In this document: positions 9,981 through 17,778 of the stretch, one piece after another
Layout of the letters: every line of letters begins with the position of its first letter
Numbering within the stretch: the first letter of the stretch is position 1
Assembly (NCBI RefSeq): GCF_000374485.1
Contig: NZ_KB894496.1
Location: 124,001 to 188,000 of the forward strand
Length of the DNA: 64,000 nt
Direction: 5' to 3'
DNA from: Algicola sagamiensis DSM 14643
GTDB taxonomy: Bacteria; Pseudomonadota; Gammaproteobacteria; Enterobacterales; Alteromonadaceae
Made by a program: the position numbers and the translations under genes
Notes under the pieces: model-generated
Told to the model about the DNA's origin: nothing
Database searches by the model: none
The model's input: only the letters and a program-made list of their open reading frames with translations

Positions 9981-10415
9981 AAGAGCGAGGTCGGCACGTT
10001 GCCCAAGCCGATAAGACTCAATATCGGCTTCGATCATTGGGCTTCTTAATTGAGAACGCAACGCAATAATTTCCTCGGAAGAATACCAGCGCGCACTGAG
10101 TATTTCTCTATCTTGAGGAAATAGATGTGGTTTTTGCGTCCCAGGGATCTCGAGTAGAAATGAAAAACGCAGATACGTTGTTTGGTTTGATGCTTCCAGT
10201 AAGTGGATCCCAAGGAGCGAATTTGGCTCAAATTCTAGCCCGGTTTCTTCAAACAGCTCCCGACAACAGGCTTGCATGAGGTTCTCGTGAGCTTCCAGGT
10301 GGCCTGCGGGCTGATTAAAAACTGTTTTGCCCGTTTGCTTGTCTTTTTCTTTGACTAGTACAAAAGAATTATCACAAACGACAAGACAAGCTACAGTGAC
10401 ATTGGGTTTAAACAT
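9960..10415 (-). CDS. nudJ: Nudix hydrolase NudJ (thiamin-pyrophosphate / HMP-PP phosphatase type)
   Basis: A 151-residue Nudix protein with the full box GHLEAHENLMQACCRELFEE followed by TGLE, matching GX5EX7REUXEEXGU. E. coli NudJ hydrolyses hydroxymethylpyrimidine pyrophosphate and nucleoside di/triphosphates. The start at 10415 ([10 protein letters not shown]) is supported by AAAGG upstream and by a TGATG overlap with the rluE stop, so the two genes are translationally coupled. The final residues (KTYYA) and the stop codon are encoded inside the 15-nt tandem repeat, so the C-terminus may vary between strains. Confidence 0.93.
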   Translation of the reverse strand: MFKPNVTVACLVVCDNSFVLVKEKDKQTGKTVFNQPAGHLEAHENLMQACCRELFEETGLEFEPNSLLGIHLLEASNQTTYLRFSFLLEIPGTQKPHLFPQDREILSARWYSSEEIIALRSQLRSPMIEADIESYRLGQRADLALFKTYYA

Positions 10416-11035
10416 CAACTGACCTTTATATATTGGCCTGGAGCAATACCATCCAGTGTCCAATTTCCGATACGATATCGTATGAGTCTAAGTGTAGGAT
10501 GTCCGATGTGAGCTGTCATCCGGCGGACTTGTCTATTTCTTCCTTCATAAATTGTGATTTCCAGCCAGCAGGTTGGAATCGACTGGCGTTCTCGGATAGG
10601 AGGTACCCTTGGCCATAGGTTTTTGGGTTCATCCATTATTCGTATTTTTGCGGGTTTTGTGATGCCATCTTTGAGTAGAACACCTGCACGAAGTTGATCC
10701 AGAGACTCTCCTGTTGGGATCCCTTCAACCTGCACCCAGTAGGTTTTACTTGTTTTTGCGTCAGGGTGTGCGAGTTGATGCTGGAGCTTCCCGTTATTGG
10801 TCAAAACAAGTAAGCCCTCACTATCCCTATCTAATCGGCCAGCTGCATAGACATGAGGAATATCCACATAATCAGCCAAGGTTTTGCGTCCCTCACTATC
10901 TTGAAACTGTGTGAGGACTTGAAAAGGCTTGTTCAGTAATAAAATGATGTGTGGTCCGGTCTGCTTGCGTTGATGATGTGGTTTACGGCGTGCGTGTCTT
11001 TTGACTAACGTTCTCGAATTGTTCACTGCTTTCAC
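10415..11035 (-). CDS. rluE: 23S rRNA pseudouridine(2457) synthase RluE
   Basis: A 206-residue RsuA/RluB/E/F-type pseudouridine synthase. The catalytic aspartate lies in [14 protein letters not shown] near residue 68, and the [12 protein letters not shown] motif near residue 167 is typical of the group. There is no S4 domain, which fits RluE rather than RluB or RluF. Residues 1-27 are strongly basic. The start appears to be a GTG at 11035. It overlaps nudJ by one base and diverges from icd, as in E. coli. Confidence 0.94.
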   Translation of the reverse strand: MKAVNNSRTLVKRHARRKPHHQRKQTGPHIILLLNKPFQVLTQFQDSEGRKTLADYVDIPHVYAAGRLDRDSEGLLVLTNNGKLQHQLAHPDAKTSKTYWVQVEGIPTGESLDQLRAGVLLKDGITKPAKIRIMDEPKNLWPRVPPIRERQSIPTCWLEITIYEGRNRQVRRMTAHIGHPTLRLIRYRIGNWTLDGIAPGQYIKVS

Positions 11036-11199
11036 GTTTGGATTAAGGGGTTTAACTCGCGATTTAAATACTTTACTATGCTTGGACCTCTTAAGCTAGT
11101 GTTGGCGCATAGTGAATCAATATGTAGCGTTTCAATACAAATGACGGCTTAGCACACGAACTCCATGTTCCCTACAAATGAAAATAAAGGAGAATGATT

Positions 11200-12453
11200 G
11201 TGGAAAGTAAAATTGTTGTTCCCAGTCAAGGCGAAAAAATTACCTATCAAAATGGTCAGCTCCAAGTTCCCAACAACCCAATTATCCCATATATCGAAGG
11301 CGATGGTATTGGTGTTGATGTTTCTCCCGCAATGATTAAAACCGTCGATGCAGCGGTTGAAATTGCTTATGGTGCTGAACGCAAAATTGAGTGGATGGAA
11401 GTGTATGCAGGGGAAAAAGCAACGCAAGTTTATGACAAGGATACTTGGCTGCCTGACGAAACACTAGAAGCGTTTAAAGCATATCGTGTTGGGATTAAAG
11501 GCCCACTAACCACACCAGTTGGCGGTGGTATTCGTTCTTTGAACGTGGCGCTTCGCCAGATTCTGGATCTGTATGTTTGTCAGCGTCCGGTGCAGTGGTT
11601 TACTGGCGTCCCTTCACCTGTGAAAAACCCACAAGATGTGGATATGGTGATCTTCCGTGAAAATTCAGAAGATATCTATGCAGGTGTTGAGTGGAAAGCG
11701 GGCACAGAAGAAGCAGATAAAGTCATCAAGTTTCTTCAAGACGAAATGGGTGTTTCAAAAATTCGTTTCCCACAACAATGTGGTATTGGTGTGAAGCCAG
11801 TGTCTGAGGAAGGCACCAAACGTTTGGTTCGTCAGGCAATTCAATATGCAGTGGACAATGATCGTGACTCGGTGACTTTGGTACACAAAGGCAACATCAT
11901 GAAGTTCACAGAGGGGTCTTTCAAAGATTGGGGTTATGAGCTTGCTCGTGAAGAGTTTGGCGCCGAACTTCTGGATGGCGGACCTTGGTGTTCATTCAAA
12001 AACCCAAATACAGGCCGTGAGATTGTTGTCAAAGATGTGATTGCTGATGCGATGCTCCAGCAGATCATTTTACGTCCTGCGGAATATAGCGTTATTGCAA
12101 CACTCAATTTGAATGGTGATTACCTTTCTGATGCATTGGCTGCACAAGTCGGTGGTATTGGGATTGCTCCAGGTGCAAACTTAAGCGATGACGTTGCTAT
12201 TTTTGAAGCGACGCACGGTACTGCACCAAAATATGCTGGTCAAGACAAAGTCAATCCAGGGTCTGTGATCCTTTCTGCGGAAATGATGCTTCGTCATCTT
12301 GGCTGGAAGGAAGCTGCGGATCTTATTCTTCAAGGGATGTCAGGTGCAATTGAAGCGAAGACTGTGACCTATGACTTCCATCGTTTGATGGATGATGCAC
12401 AGCTCATGAAGTGCTCTGAATTTGCAGATGCGATTGTGAAACACATGCGTTAA
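11200..12453 (+). CDS. icd: NADP-dependent isocitrate dehydrogenase
   Basis: About 417 residues and colinear with E. coli Icd (416). Visible landmarks are [15 protein letters not shown] near the N-terminus, [13 protein letters not shown] with the serine that AceK phosphorylates in E. coli, [11 protein letters not shown], and [12 protein letters not shown]. It oxidises isocitrate to 2-oxoglutarate in the TCA cycle. The GTG at 11200 is chosen over an ATG at 11194 because it aligns with the E. coli start (MESK) and stands seven bases from AAAGGAG (11186-11192), whereas the ATG is too close. Transcribed divergently from rluE. Confidence 0.97.
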   Translation: MESKIVVPSQGEKITYQNGQLQVPNNPIIPYIEGDGIGVDVSPAMIKTVDAAVEIAYGAERKIEWMEVYAGEKATQVYDKDTWLPDETLEAFKAYRVGIKGPLTTPVGGGIRSLNVALRQILDLYVCQRPVQWFTGVPSPVKNPQDVDMVIFRENSEDIYAGVEWKAGTEEADKVIKFLQDEMGVSKIRFPQQCGIGVKPVSEEGTKRLVRQAIQYAVDNDRDSVTLVHKGNIMKFTEGSFKDWGYELAREEFGAELLDGGPWCSFKNPNTGREIVVKDVIADAMLQQIILRPAEYSVIATLNLNGDYLSDALAAQVGGIGIAPGANLSDDVAIFEATHGTAPKYAGQDKVNPGSVILSAEMMLRHLGWKEAADLILQGMSGAIEAKTVTYDFHRLMDDAQLMKCSEFADAIVKHMR

Positions 12454-12805
12454 GCGAGAAGTGAATCAAGATAAGCTCCAGGCTGCGCGTTCATCTATCG
12501 TGCAGCCATTTGATAACCTTCCCGATTTCTATCAGAAAAATCCCTAAAAAATGCATATCATTTCTTTACTTTAGAATGGATTGTGATAGCTTCATACCGT
12601 TCAGGTACATTTGCAGTCATTTGGATTAATTTTGCAGCGAAAGTGCCCGAATTTATTCTTTGTCTGTTTTCTTCTATCTTTGATACAGATTGAGGATAGC
12701 CAAGAAGGAAAGGCAAGTGACCAAGGTTGCTGAACAAACCCCGAACCCTATGGGCCAAAAATAACAGTAACCTTGATCGGCCCAATTTGATGTGGAGATC
12801 ATTTC
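12454..12805. other. icd-uvrY intergenic region with several hairpins
   Basis: About 350 bases. A 9-bp stem with one G-T pair (12481-12489 with 12499-12507) follows icd and may be a weak terminator, though no T-run follows. Closer to uvrY, two crossing inverted repeats are present (12722-12728 with 12769-12775, and 12751-12756 with 12779-12784), a pseudoknot-like arrangement just before the uvrY ribosome-binding site. No convincing coding frame was seen. Confidence 0.55.
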
Positions 12806-13453
12806 TTGATTAACGTTTTTCTAGTAGATGACCATGAGCTTGTAAGGACCGGAATCAAACGTATATTGGAAGATATTCGGGGTATTAAGGTTGTCGGCGA
12901 AGCGGAAACTGGAGAGGATGCTGTGCGATTTTGTCGTGCAAATTCGCCGGACGTTGTGCTCATGGATGTCAACATGCCGGGTGGTGGCGGTTTAGAAGCA
13001 ACACGGAAGATCTTACGTTACAACCCTGATACCAAAGTGATCATGCTGACAATTCATGCAGAAGATCCTTTACCAACGAAAGTGATGCAGATCGGTGCTT
13101 TTGGTTATTTGACAAAAAGTGCTGCACCGGACGAAGTTGTCCATGCAATCCGAGCAGTCAATAGTGGTCAGCGATACATCACACCGCAAATTGCCCAGCA
13201 AATGGCGCTGAACCGCGTGACAGGGAAGCAGGAAGATAACCCTTTTGAGAGTTTGTCTGAGCGTGAATTGCAAATTATGTTGATGATCACATCAGGAAAA
13301 AAAGTGCAGGATATCGCAGAACAACTCAATCTAAGCTCCAAAACGGTCAATAGTTACCGATATCGGATGTTTGAAAAGCTTGGAATTAGTGGTGATGTTG
13401 AATTAACCCATCTCGCTGTACGGTATGGGATGATTGACGTCGAGAAAATTTAA
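12806..13453 (+). CDS. uvrY: Response regulator UvrY (GacA/VarA family)
   Basis: A 215-residue NarL/FixJ-type regulator nearly colinear with E. coli UvrY. The receiver domain has acidic pocket residues Asp8-Asp9, the phosphoacceptor Asp54 in VVLMDVNMP and Lys in YLTKS; the C-terminal LuxR-type helix-turn-helix spans about 150-200 (LSERELQIMLMI, SSKTVNSYRYRMFEKL). With the sensor BarA it activates CsrB/CsrC-type small RNAs and so relieves CsrA repression. Initiation appears to be at TTG 12806, since this reproduces the family N-terminus (MINVFLVDDHELVR) and has GGAG at 12794-12797; no ATG option fits. It is followed by uvrC as in other gammaproteobacteria. Confidence 0.95.
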   Translation: MINVFLVDDHELVRTGIKRILEDIRGIKVVGEAETGEDAVRFCRANSPDVVLMDVNMPGGGGLEATRKILRYNPDTKVIMLTIHAEDPLPTKVMQIGAFGYLTKSAAPDEVVHAIRAVNSGQRYITPQIAQQMALNRVTGKQEDNPFESLSERELQIMLMITSGKKVQDIAEQLNLSSKTVNSYRYRMFEKLGISGDVELTHLAVRYGMIDVEKI

Positions 13454-13459
13454 TTTTTA

Positions 13460-13488
13460 GAGGCAAAGCATTAAGTATGCTTTGCCTC
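13460..13488 (+). terminator. Perfect 11-bp hairpin between uvrY and uvrC
   Basis: Positions 13460-13470 pair perfectly with 13478-13488 around a 7-base loop just after the uvrY stop. No T-run follows, so complete termination is doubtful; it may give partial termination or protect the uvrY mRNA end. The right arm leads into a 15-nt direct repeat (13482-13493 and 13497-13508). Confidence 0.5.
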
Positions 13489-13508
13489 AACCAAACTTGC
13501 CTCAGCCA
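13482..13508 (+). repeat. Two copies of a 12-nt direct repeat with 15-nt period
   Basis: TTGCCTCAACCA (13482-13493) and TTGCCTCAGCCA (13497-13508) differ by one base and are spaced by 15. The reverse complement of the nudJ-end repeat has a similar unit (TTGCTTCAACC) and the same period. Confidence 0.55.
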
Positions 13509-13513
13509 ACTTC

Positions 13514-15331
13514 ATGACAAACCAGCCTTTTGATTCAAAAAACTTTCTAAAACACTTAACTTCCGAACCTGGCGTTTATCGAATGTATGATAGTCAGGAG
13601 ACGGTCATTTATGTCGGTAAAGCAAAAGATCTCAAAAAGCGGCTTTCCAGTTACTTCCGAAAGAATATCGACAATGGCAAGACCCGTACGCTTGTCAAAC
13701 AAATCTGCCAAATTGAGATCACGGTGACGCATACAGAAGCGGAGGCACTGATTCTGGAAAGTCATCTGATCAAAAAGTACAAGCCGCGCTATAACGTTTT
13801 GCTCAGAGATGATAAGTCTTATCCTTATATTTTGGTTACTGATCATCGTCATCCCAGAATCAGCTTTCATCGAGGGGCAAAGAAAGAAAAGGGCGATTAT
13901 TTTGGGCCTTACCCAAGTGGTGGGGCTGTACATGAAACGCTGCGATTAATGCAGAAGGTCTTTCCAGTTCGGCAATGTGAGGATGCTTATTACCGGGCAA
14001 GAAGCCGCCCATGCCTACAGTACCAGCTGAAACGTTGTTCTGCGCCATGTGTGAATAAAGTGACCGATGAAGCTTATCAGCATCAAGTCGCACTTGTCCG
14101 TTTATTTCTCTCTGGCAAAAGCGAAACAATCGTAGAAGACTTGATCCAGTCGATGGAAGCTGCAAGCCTTGGATTGCGATTTGAAGAGGCAGCCTTGTAT
14201 CGGGATCAAATTGCGATGATCCGGAAAATCACGCAACAGCAGTATGTGACAGGACAGTCGCAAGAGTTGGATATTATTGGCTTTCATTATGAAAATGGGA
14301 TCGCATCTGTTCATGTTCTTTTTATTCGTGATCATAAAGTGTTAGGAAGCCGAAACTATTTCCCCAAAGTGCCAAATTTCAGTCAATCGGAAGAGGTGTT
14401 TCAGTCCTTTTTATTGCAGTTTTATTTATCTGGTAACCGACAGATCCCGAAAGAGATTGTTTTGTCACATTCACTTCATGATAGTCATGTACTTCAGGAT
14501 GCAATTCAGCAGACTTCTGGGAAAAAAGTAAAAATGACTTTGAAACCCAGAGGGGAGAAGGCAAAATTCCGTGATCTGGCAGAACGAAATGCGACAACAG
14601 CCTTTCAAGCGAGGCAATTGGATAAAAGTCACATTTCGGCACGCTACCAGGCACTCAAGGAACTATTGGATCTCGATGACATTCAGCGGATGGAATGCTT
14701 TGATATCAGCCATACGATGGGAGAACAAACGGTAGCGTCTTGTGTCGTGTTTCAGTCGGATGGCCCTTGTAAAAATGAATATCGGCGATTTAATGTGACT
14801 GGGATCACCCCGGGTGATGATTATGCAGCAATGGCCTTTGCACTGAAAAAACGTTATGGCAAAATTGCAGAGTCACAAAAAATCCCCGATGTGATTTTTA
14901 TTGATGGGGGACAGGGGCAGCTTGCACAGGCAGAATCTTTTTTTGCACAGTGGCCTCATGATAAAACACCGATTTTGGTCGGTGTTGCAAAGGGAACTTC
15001 TAGAAAACCAGGTTTGGAAACGCTTTTATTCCATGGTGGAACACAAACAATCGCATTGTCTCGTGATAACCTAGCGCTATTGTTGATCCAACATATTCGT
15101 GATGAGTCACATCGTTTTGCGATTGCTGGTCATCGGAGTCAACGTGGAAAAGCAACACGAAAGTCCCAGCTAGAGAATATCGAAGGGATTGGACCAAAGC
15201 GTCGACAAGCATTATTAAAATATTTTGGTGGCCTGCAAGGCGTCCAGGCAGCGTCAATTGAAGAATTGGCAAAAGTGCCTGGGATAAGCAAAGCGCAGGC
15301 CCAAGTCATTTATGAAACCCTACAAAATTAG
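13514..15331 (+). CDS. uvrC: UvrABC system protein C
   Basis: A 605-residue excinuclease subunit, close to the E. coli length (610). The N-terminal GIY-YIG nuclease is seen as PGVYRMYDSQETVIYVGKAK (residues 19-38), the UVR domain around 200-240, the RNase H-like second nuclease with CFDISHTMGE (about 396-405) and DGGQGQLAQA, and C-terminal helix-hairpin-helix motifs (IEGIGPKRRQALLKYFGG, about 555). It makes both incisions flanking DNA lesions in nucleotide excision repair. The ATG at 13514 follows the uvrY hairpin; pgsA starts seven bases after the stop. Confidence 0.97.
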   Translation: MTNQPFDSKNFLKHLTSEPGVYRMYDSQETVIYVGKAKDLKKRLSSYFRKNIDNGKTRTLVKQICQIEITVTHTEAEALILESHLIKKYKPRYNVLLRDDKSYPYILVTDHRHPRISFHRGAKKEKGDYFGPYPSGGAVHETLRLMQKVFPVRQCEDAYYRARSRPCLQYQLKRCSAPCVNKVTDEAYQHQVALVRLFLSGKSETIVEDLIQSMEAASLGLRFEEAALYRDQIAMIRKITQQQYVTGQSQELDIIGFHYENGIASVHVLFIRDHKVLGSRNYFPKVPNFSQSEEVFQSFLLQFYLSGNRQIPKEIVLSHSLHDSHVLQDAIQQTSGKKVKMTLKPRGEKAKFRDLAERNATTAFQARQLDKSHISARYQALKELLDLDDIQRMECFDISHTMGEQTVASCVVFQSDGPCKNEYRRFNVTGITPGDDYAAMAFALKKRYGKIAESQKIPDVIFIDGGQGQLAQAESFFAQWPHDKTPILVGVAKGTSRKPGLETLLFHGGTQTIALSRDNLALLLIQHIRDESHRFAIAGHRSQRGKATRKSQLENIEGIGPKRRQALLKYFGGLQGVQAASIEELAKVPGISKAQAQVIYETLQN

Positions 15332-15338
15332 GTGAACT

Positions 15339-15902
15339 ATGAAGTGGAATATCCCGAATGTCTTGACGACATTCAGATTGATTTTAATTCCTGTTTTTTT
15401 ATTGTTTTATTATTTGCCGGTTTCCTGGAATCACTTTGCTGCGGCATTTGTATTCTGGTTAGCTGCGATCACCGATTATTTTGATGGGTACTTGGCAAGA
15501 AAGCTAGGACAGTCAACGCCATTTGGCGCATTCATTGATCCGGTTGCGGATAAACTCATGGTGACCTGTGCGCTGGTGGTGTTAGTTGAGGACTTTAATG
15601 CGATCTGGATCACTCTGCCCGCCATTGTGATTATTGGTCGCGAAGTTGTGATCAGTGCACTTCGGGAGTGGATGGCTGAGCGGAATAAGAGAGCGACAGT
15701 TGCAGTGTCCGATGTTGGGAAATATAAGACAGCAGCTCAGATGCTTGCGATTATGGGAATACTGTGGCAACCAAACGATATGATCGTTGGGGTTGGTGCA
15801 TTTTTACTGTATATAGCTGTTGTGCTGACTTTCTGGTCGATGTTTACCTATTTAAAAGCAGCGAAAAATGAATTATTTGCTGCGGATAATGAAGCAAAAT
15901 AG
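15339..15902 (+). CDS. pgsA: CDP-diacylglycerol-glycerol-3-phosphate 3-phosphatidyltransferase
   Basis: A 187-residue inner-membrane enzyme that makes phosphatidylglycerophosphate from CDP-diacylglycerol and glycerol-3-phosphate, the committed step to phosphatidylglycerol and cardiolipin. The CDP-alcohol phosphotransferase motif is intact around residues 48-70 (DGYLARKLG, then G and D-P-V-A-D-K). There are about four to five hydrophobic segments. It lies directly behind uvrC and ahead of the tRNA cluster, as in E. coli. Confidence 0.96.
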   Translation: MKWNIPNVLTTFRLILIPVFLLFYYLPVSWNHFAAAFVFWLAAITDYFDGYLARKLGQSTPFGAFIDPVADKLMVTCALVVLVEDFNAIWITLPAIVIIGREVVISALREWMAERNKRATVAVSDVGKYKTAAQMLAIMGILWQPNDMIVGVGAFLLYIAVVLTFWSMFTYLKAAKNELFAADNEAK

Positions 15903-15963
15903 CTATTTTACGAGCGAATGAGATAAAAAACGTCCAAACAGTTCAATCGAATGGATTTAATAG

Positions 15964-15991
15964 TTGACTCGCCAGCGATAAACCGTAAAAT
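15964..15991 (+). promoter_or_regulatory. Likely sigma70 promoter of the tRNA operon
   Basis: TTGACT (15964-15969) and TAAAAT (15986-15991) are separated by 16 bases, and the first tRNA begins 36 bases after the -10 element. A GC-containing stretch follows the -10, typical of stable-RNA promoters. Judged by eye. Confidence 0.6.
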
Positions 15992-16027
15992 GCCACCACA
16001 CAAACGATGAAGCTTCGGTTTCATTGA

Positions 16028-16103
<76 letters not shown>

Positions 16104-16126
16104 AATTTTGTAATATGTCAGAAAAT

Positions 16127-16200
16127 GGCGGGTTGGCAGAATGGCTATGCAGCGGATTGCAAATCCGTGGACCTCGGTTCGACTCCGGGACTCGCCTCCA
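16127..16200 (+). tRNA. tRNA-Cys (anticodon GCA), copy 1
   Basis: A 74-nt cloverleaf with encoded CCA. The acceptor GGCGGGT pairs with ACTCGCC and the anticodon stem-loop is GGATTGCAAATCC. Copy 2 differs by one base in the D-arm region (CAGAATGG against CAGAGTGG). Confidence 0.97.
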
Positions 16201-16205
16201 TTTTC

Positions 16206-16292
16206 GCCCGGGTGGTGGAATTGGTAGACACAAGGGATTTAAAATCCCTCGCTGGTAACAGCGTGCCGGTTCAAGTCCGGCCCCGGGCACCA
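16206..16292 (+). tRNA. tRNA-Leu (anticodon TAA), copy 1
   Basis: An 87-nt class II tRNA with a long variable arm (CTCGCTGGTAACAGCG region) and encoded CCA. The anticodon stem-loop is GGGATTTAAAATCCC. All seven acceptor pairs are Watson-Crick. Confidence 0.97.
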
Positions 16293-16316
16293 TTCCCATA
16301 TTACAAAATTCGGATT

Positions 16317-16392
16317 GCGAGTATAGCTCAGCTGGTAGAGCGCAACCTTGCCAAGGTTGAGGTCACGAGTTCGAACCTCGTTACTCGCTCCA
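16317..16392 (+). tRNA. tRNA-Gly (anticodon GCC), copy 2
   Basis: A 76-nt cloverleaf with encoded CCA. The acceptor GCGAGTA pairs with TACTCGC; the anticodon loop is identical to copy 1. It is identical in sequence to copy 3. Confidence 0.97.
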
Positions 16393-16406
16393 ATATTTTA
16401 TGCAAT

Positions 16407-16480
16407 GGCGGGTTGGCAGAGTGGCTATGCAGCGGATTGCAAATCCGTGGACCTCGGTTCGACTCCGGGACTCGCCTCCA
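16407..16480 (+). tRNA. tRNA-Cys (anticodon GCA), copy 2
   Basis: A 74-nt gene nearly identical to copy 1, with encoded CCA and anticodon GCA. It lies 14 bases after the second Gly gene. Confidence 0.97.
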
Positions 16481-16492
16481 TAAAAATATTCT

Positions 16493-16579
16493 GCCCGGGT
16501 GGTGGAATTGGTAGACACAAGGGATTTAAAATCCCTCGCTGGTAACAGCGTGCCGGTTCAAGTCCGGCTCCGGGCACCA
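16493..16579 (+). tRNA. tRNA-Leu (anticodon TAA), copy 2
   Basis: An 87-nt class II tRNA identical to copy 1 except that the 3' acceptor strand starts with T instead of C. This turns the seventh acceptor pair from G-C into a G-U wobble. Confidence 0.97.
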
Positions 16580-16611
16580 TTCCACAATTTGTCGGTAAGA
16601 CAAAAAAGATT

Positions 16612-16687
16612 GCGAGTATAGCTCAGCTGGTAGAGCGCAACCTTGCCAAGGTTGAGGTCACGAGTTCGAACCTCGTTACTCGCTCCA
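16612..16687 (+). tRNA. tRNA-Gly (anticodon GCC), copy 3
   Basis: A 76-nt gene identical to copy 2. It ends the array; no third Cys or Leu gene follows. Confidence 0.97.
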
Positions 16688-16730
16688 ATCTTTCTTCATG
16701 AACAATTCAAATCAGTCGATATTCGTCCGT

Positions 16731-16757
16731 AGACTCTTTAAACGAAAGTCTCTGTTT
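16731..16757 (+). terminator. Possible terminator after the tRNA array
   Basis: AGAC and TTT segments at 16731-16739 can pair with AAAGTCT (16745-16751) with a two-base bulge, followed by CTGTTTTA. The hairpin is weak, so this is only a candidate. Confidence 0.3.
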
Positions 16758-16949
16758 TACACTCTTCGTTCATGCGATTTAAGTATACCGTTGATTTTAT
16801 CCCTCCTCGCTATTGATACCATGATCACTAATATGTTCCAAACAAATTTTAGACTGCTTACTTTGGGATGATTTGTATAAACTGTACCTTTCTTATCAAC
16901 ATGATTCGTCTAAACTTTGATAAAAACTTCTCCCTTGAGGCTTTCTTCA

Positions 16950-17768
16950 ATGCAACGGATATTCATTTTGGTTTTGCTCGTGTATTTATTCTCTTTTTCT
17001 GTTGAGGCGAAGCAGATCACGTTTGGTATTGTTCCGCAACAATCCGCTGCTACCCTTGCGAAAAAATGGGGGCCAATCTTAAAATTCCTATCACAAGAGA
17101 CGCAACATGATGTTGTCTTTCGTACAGCGAATAATATTCCTGAATTTGAGAAACGGGTGTTAGAGGGAAAATATGACGTTGCATACATGAACCCTTATCA
17201 TTACACCGTATTTCACCAAAAACCCGGGTATGAAGCATTTGCGAAACAAAAAAATAAAAAAATTCGAGGTATCCTCGTTGTAAAAAAAGACTCGACGATA
17301 GATGATCTTAAAGGCCTGGCAGGGCAAACACTTGCTTTTCCTTCCCCAGCGGCTTTTGCTGCGAGTGTCATCCCAAGAGCAACGTTGACAAACCAAACGA
17401 TCCCATTTCAACCACGCTATGTTTCTTCGCATGACTCGGTATATATGAATGTTTCCAAGGGGTTTATGGTCGCAGGTGGTGGGATAGAGAGAACATTGAA
17501 CAATACAAATGAAGCTGTAAGAAACAATCTCAAGATATTGTGGAAAACACCTGGGTACACGCCGCATGCGTTTGCATTCCACCCAAAACTTGCTCAGGAT
17601 ATTCGTGAGAAAATGTCAATGGCTTTATTGAAGCTCAACGACTCACAAGAAGGACAAGCATTACTGAAAAAAATCAACTTTAAAGGTATTGAGGCAGCAA
17701 AGGATCAAGACTGGGATGATGTCCGTGCGCTCAATATCAAATTGCTTGATCACTTACTAAAAAAATGA
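16950..17768 (+). CDS. PhnD-like phosphate/phosphonate-type periplasmic binding protein
   Basis: About 272 residues with a signal peptide (MQRIFILVLLVYLFSFSVEA) and a PhnD/SsuA-like binding fold: ITFGIVPQQSAATLAKKWGP at the mature start, LEGKYDVAYMNPYHY in the first lobe, and GQTLAFPSPAAFAAS at the hinge. PhnD proteins bind phosphonate, phosphite or phosphate for import, but no transporter genes are adjacent. The histidine kinase gene starts ten bases downstream on the same strand, so this protein probably serves as a ligand-binding partner for that kinase. The ATG at 16950 (GAGG nine bases upstream) is preferred to an upstream TTG because it gives a normal signal peptide. Confidence 0.85.
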   Translation: MQRIFILVLLVYLFSFSVEAKQITFGIVPQQSAATLAKKWGPILKFLSQETQHDVVFRTANNIPEFEKRVLEGKYDVAYMNPYHYTVFHQKPGYEAFAKQKNKKIRGILVVKKDSTIDDLKGLAGQTLAFPSPAAFAASVIPRATLTNQTIPFQPRYVSSHDSVYMNVSKGFMVAGGGIERTLNNTNEAVRNNLKILWKTPGYTPHAFAFHPKLAQDIREKMSMALLKLNDSQEGQALLKKINFKGIEAAKDQDWDDVRALNIKLLDHLLKK

Positions 17769-17778
17769 CCAAGCATCT

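Noticed and set aside
12558-12785. Open frame of 75 codons on the minus strand in the icd-uvrY gap
   Set aside because: It has no ribosome-binding site and no family resemblance, and it overlaps structured leader sequence of uvrY. Most likely chance.
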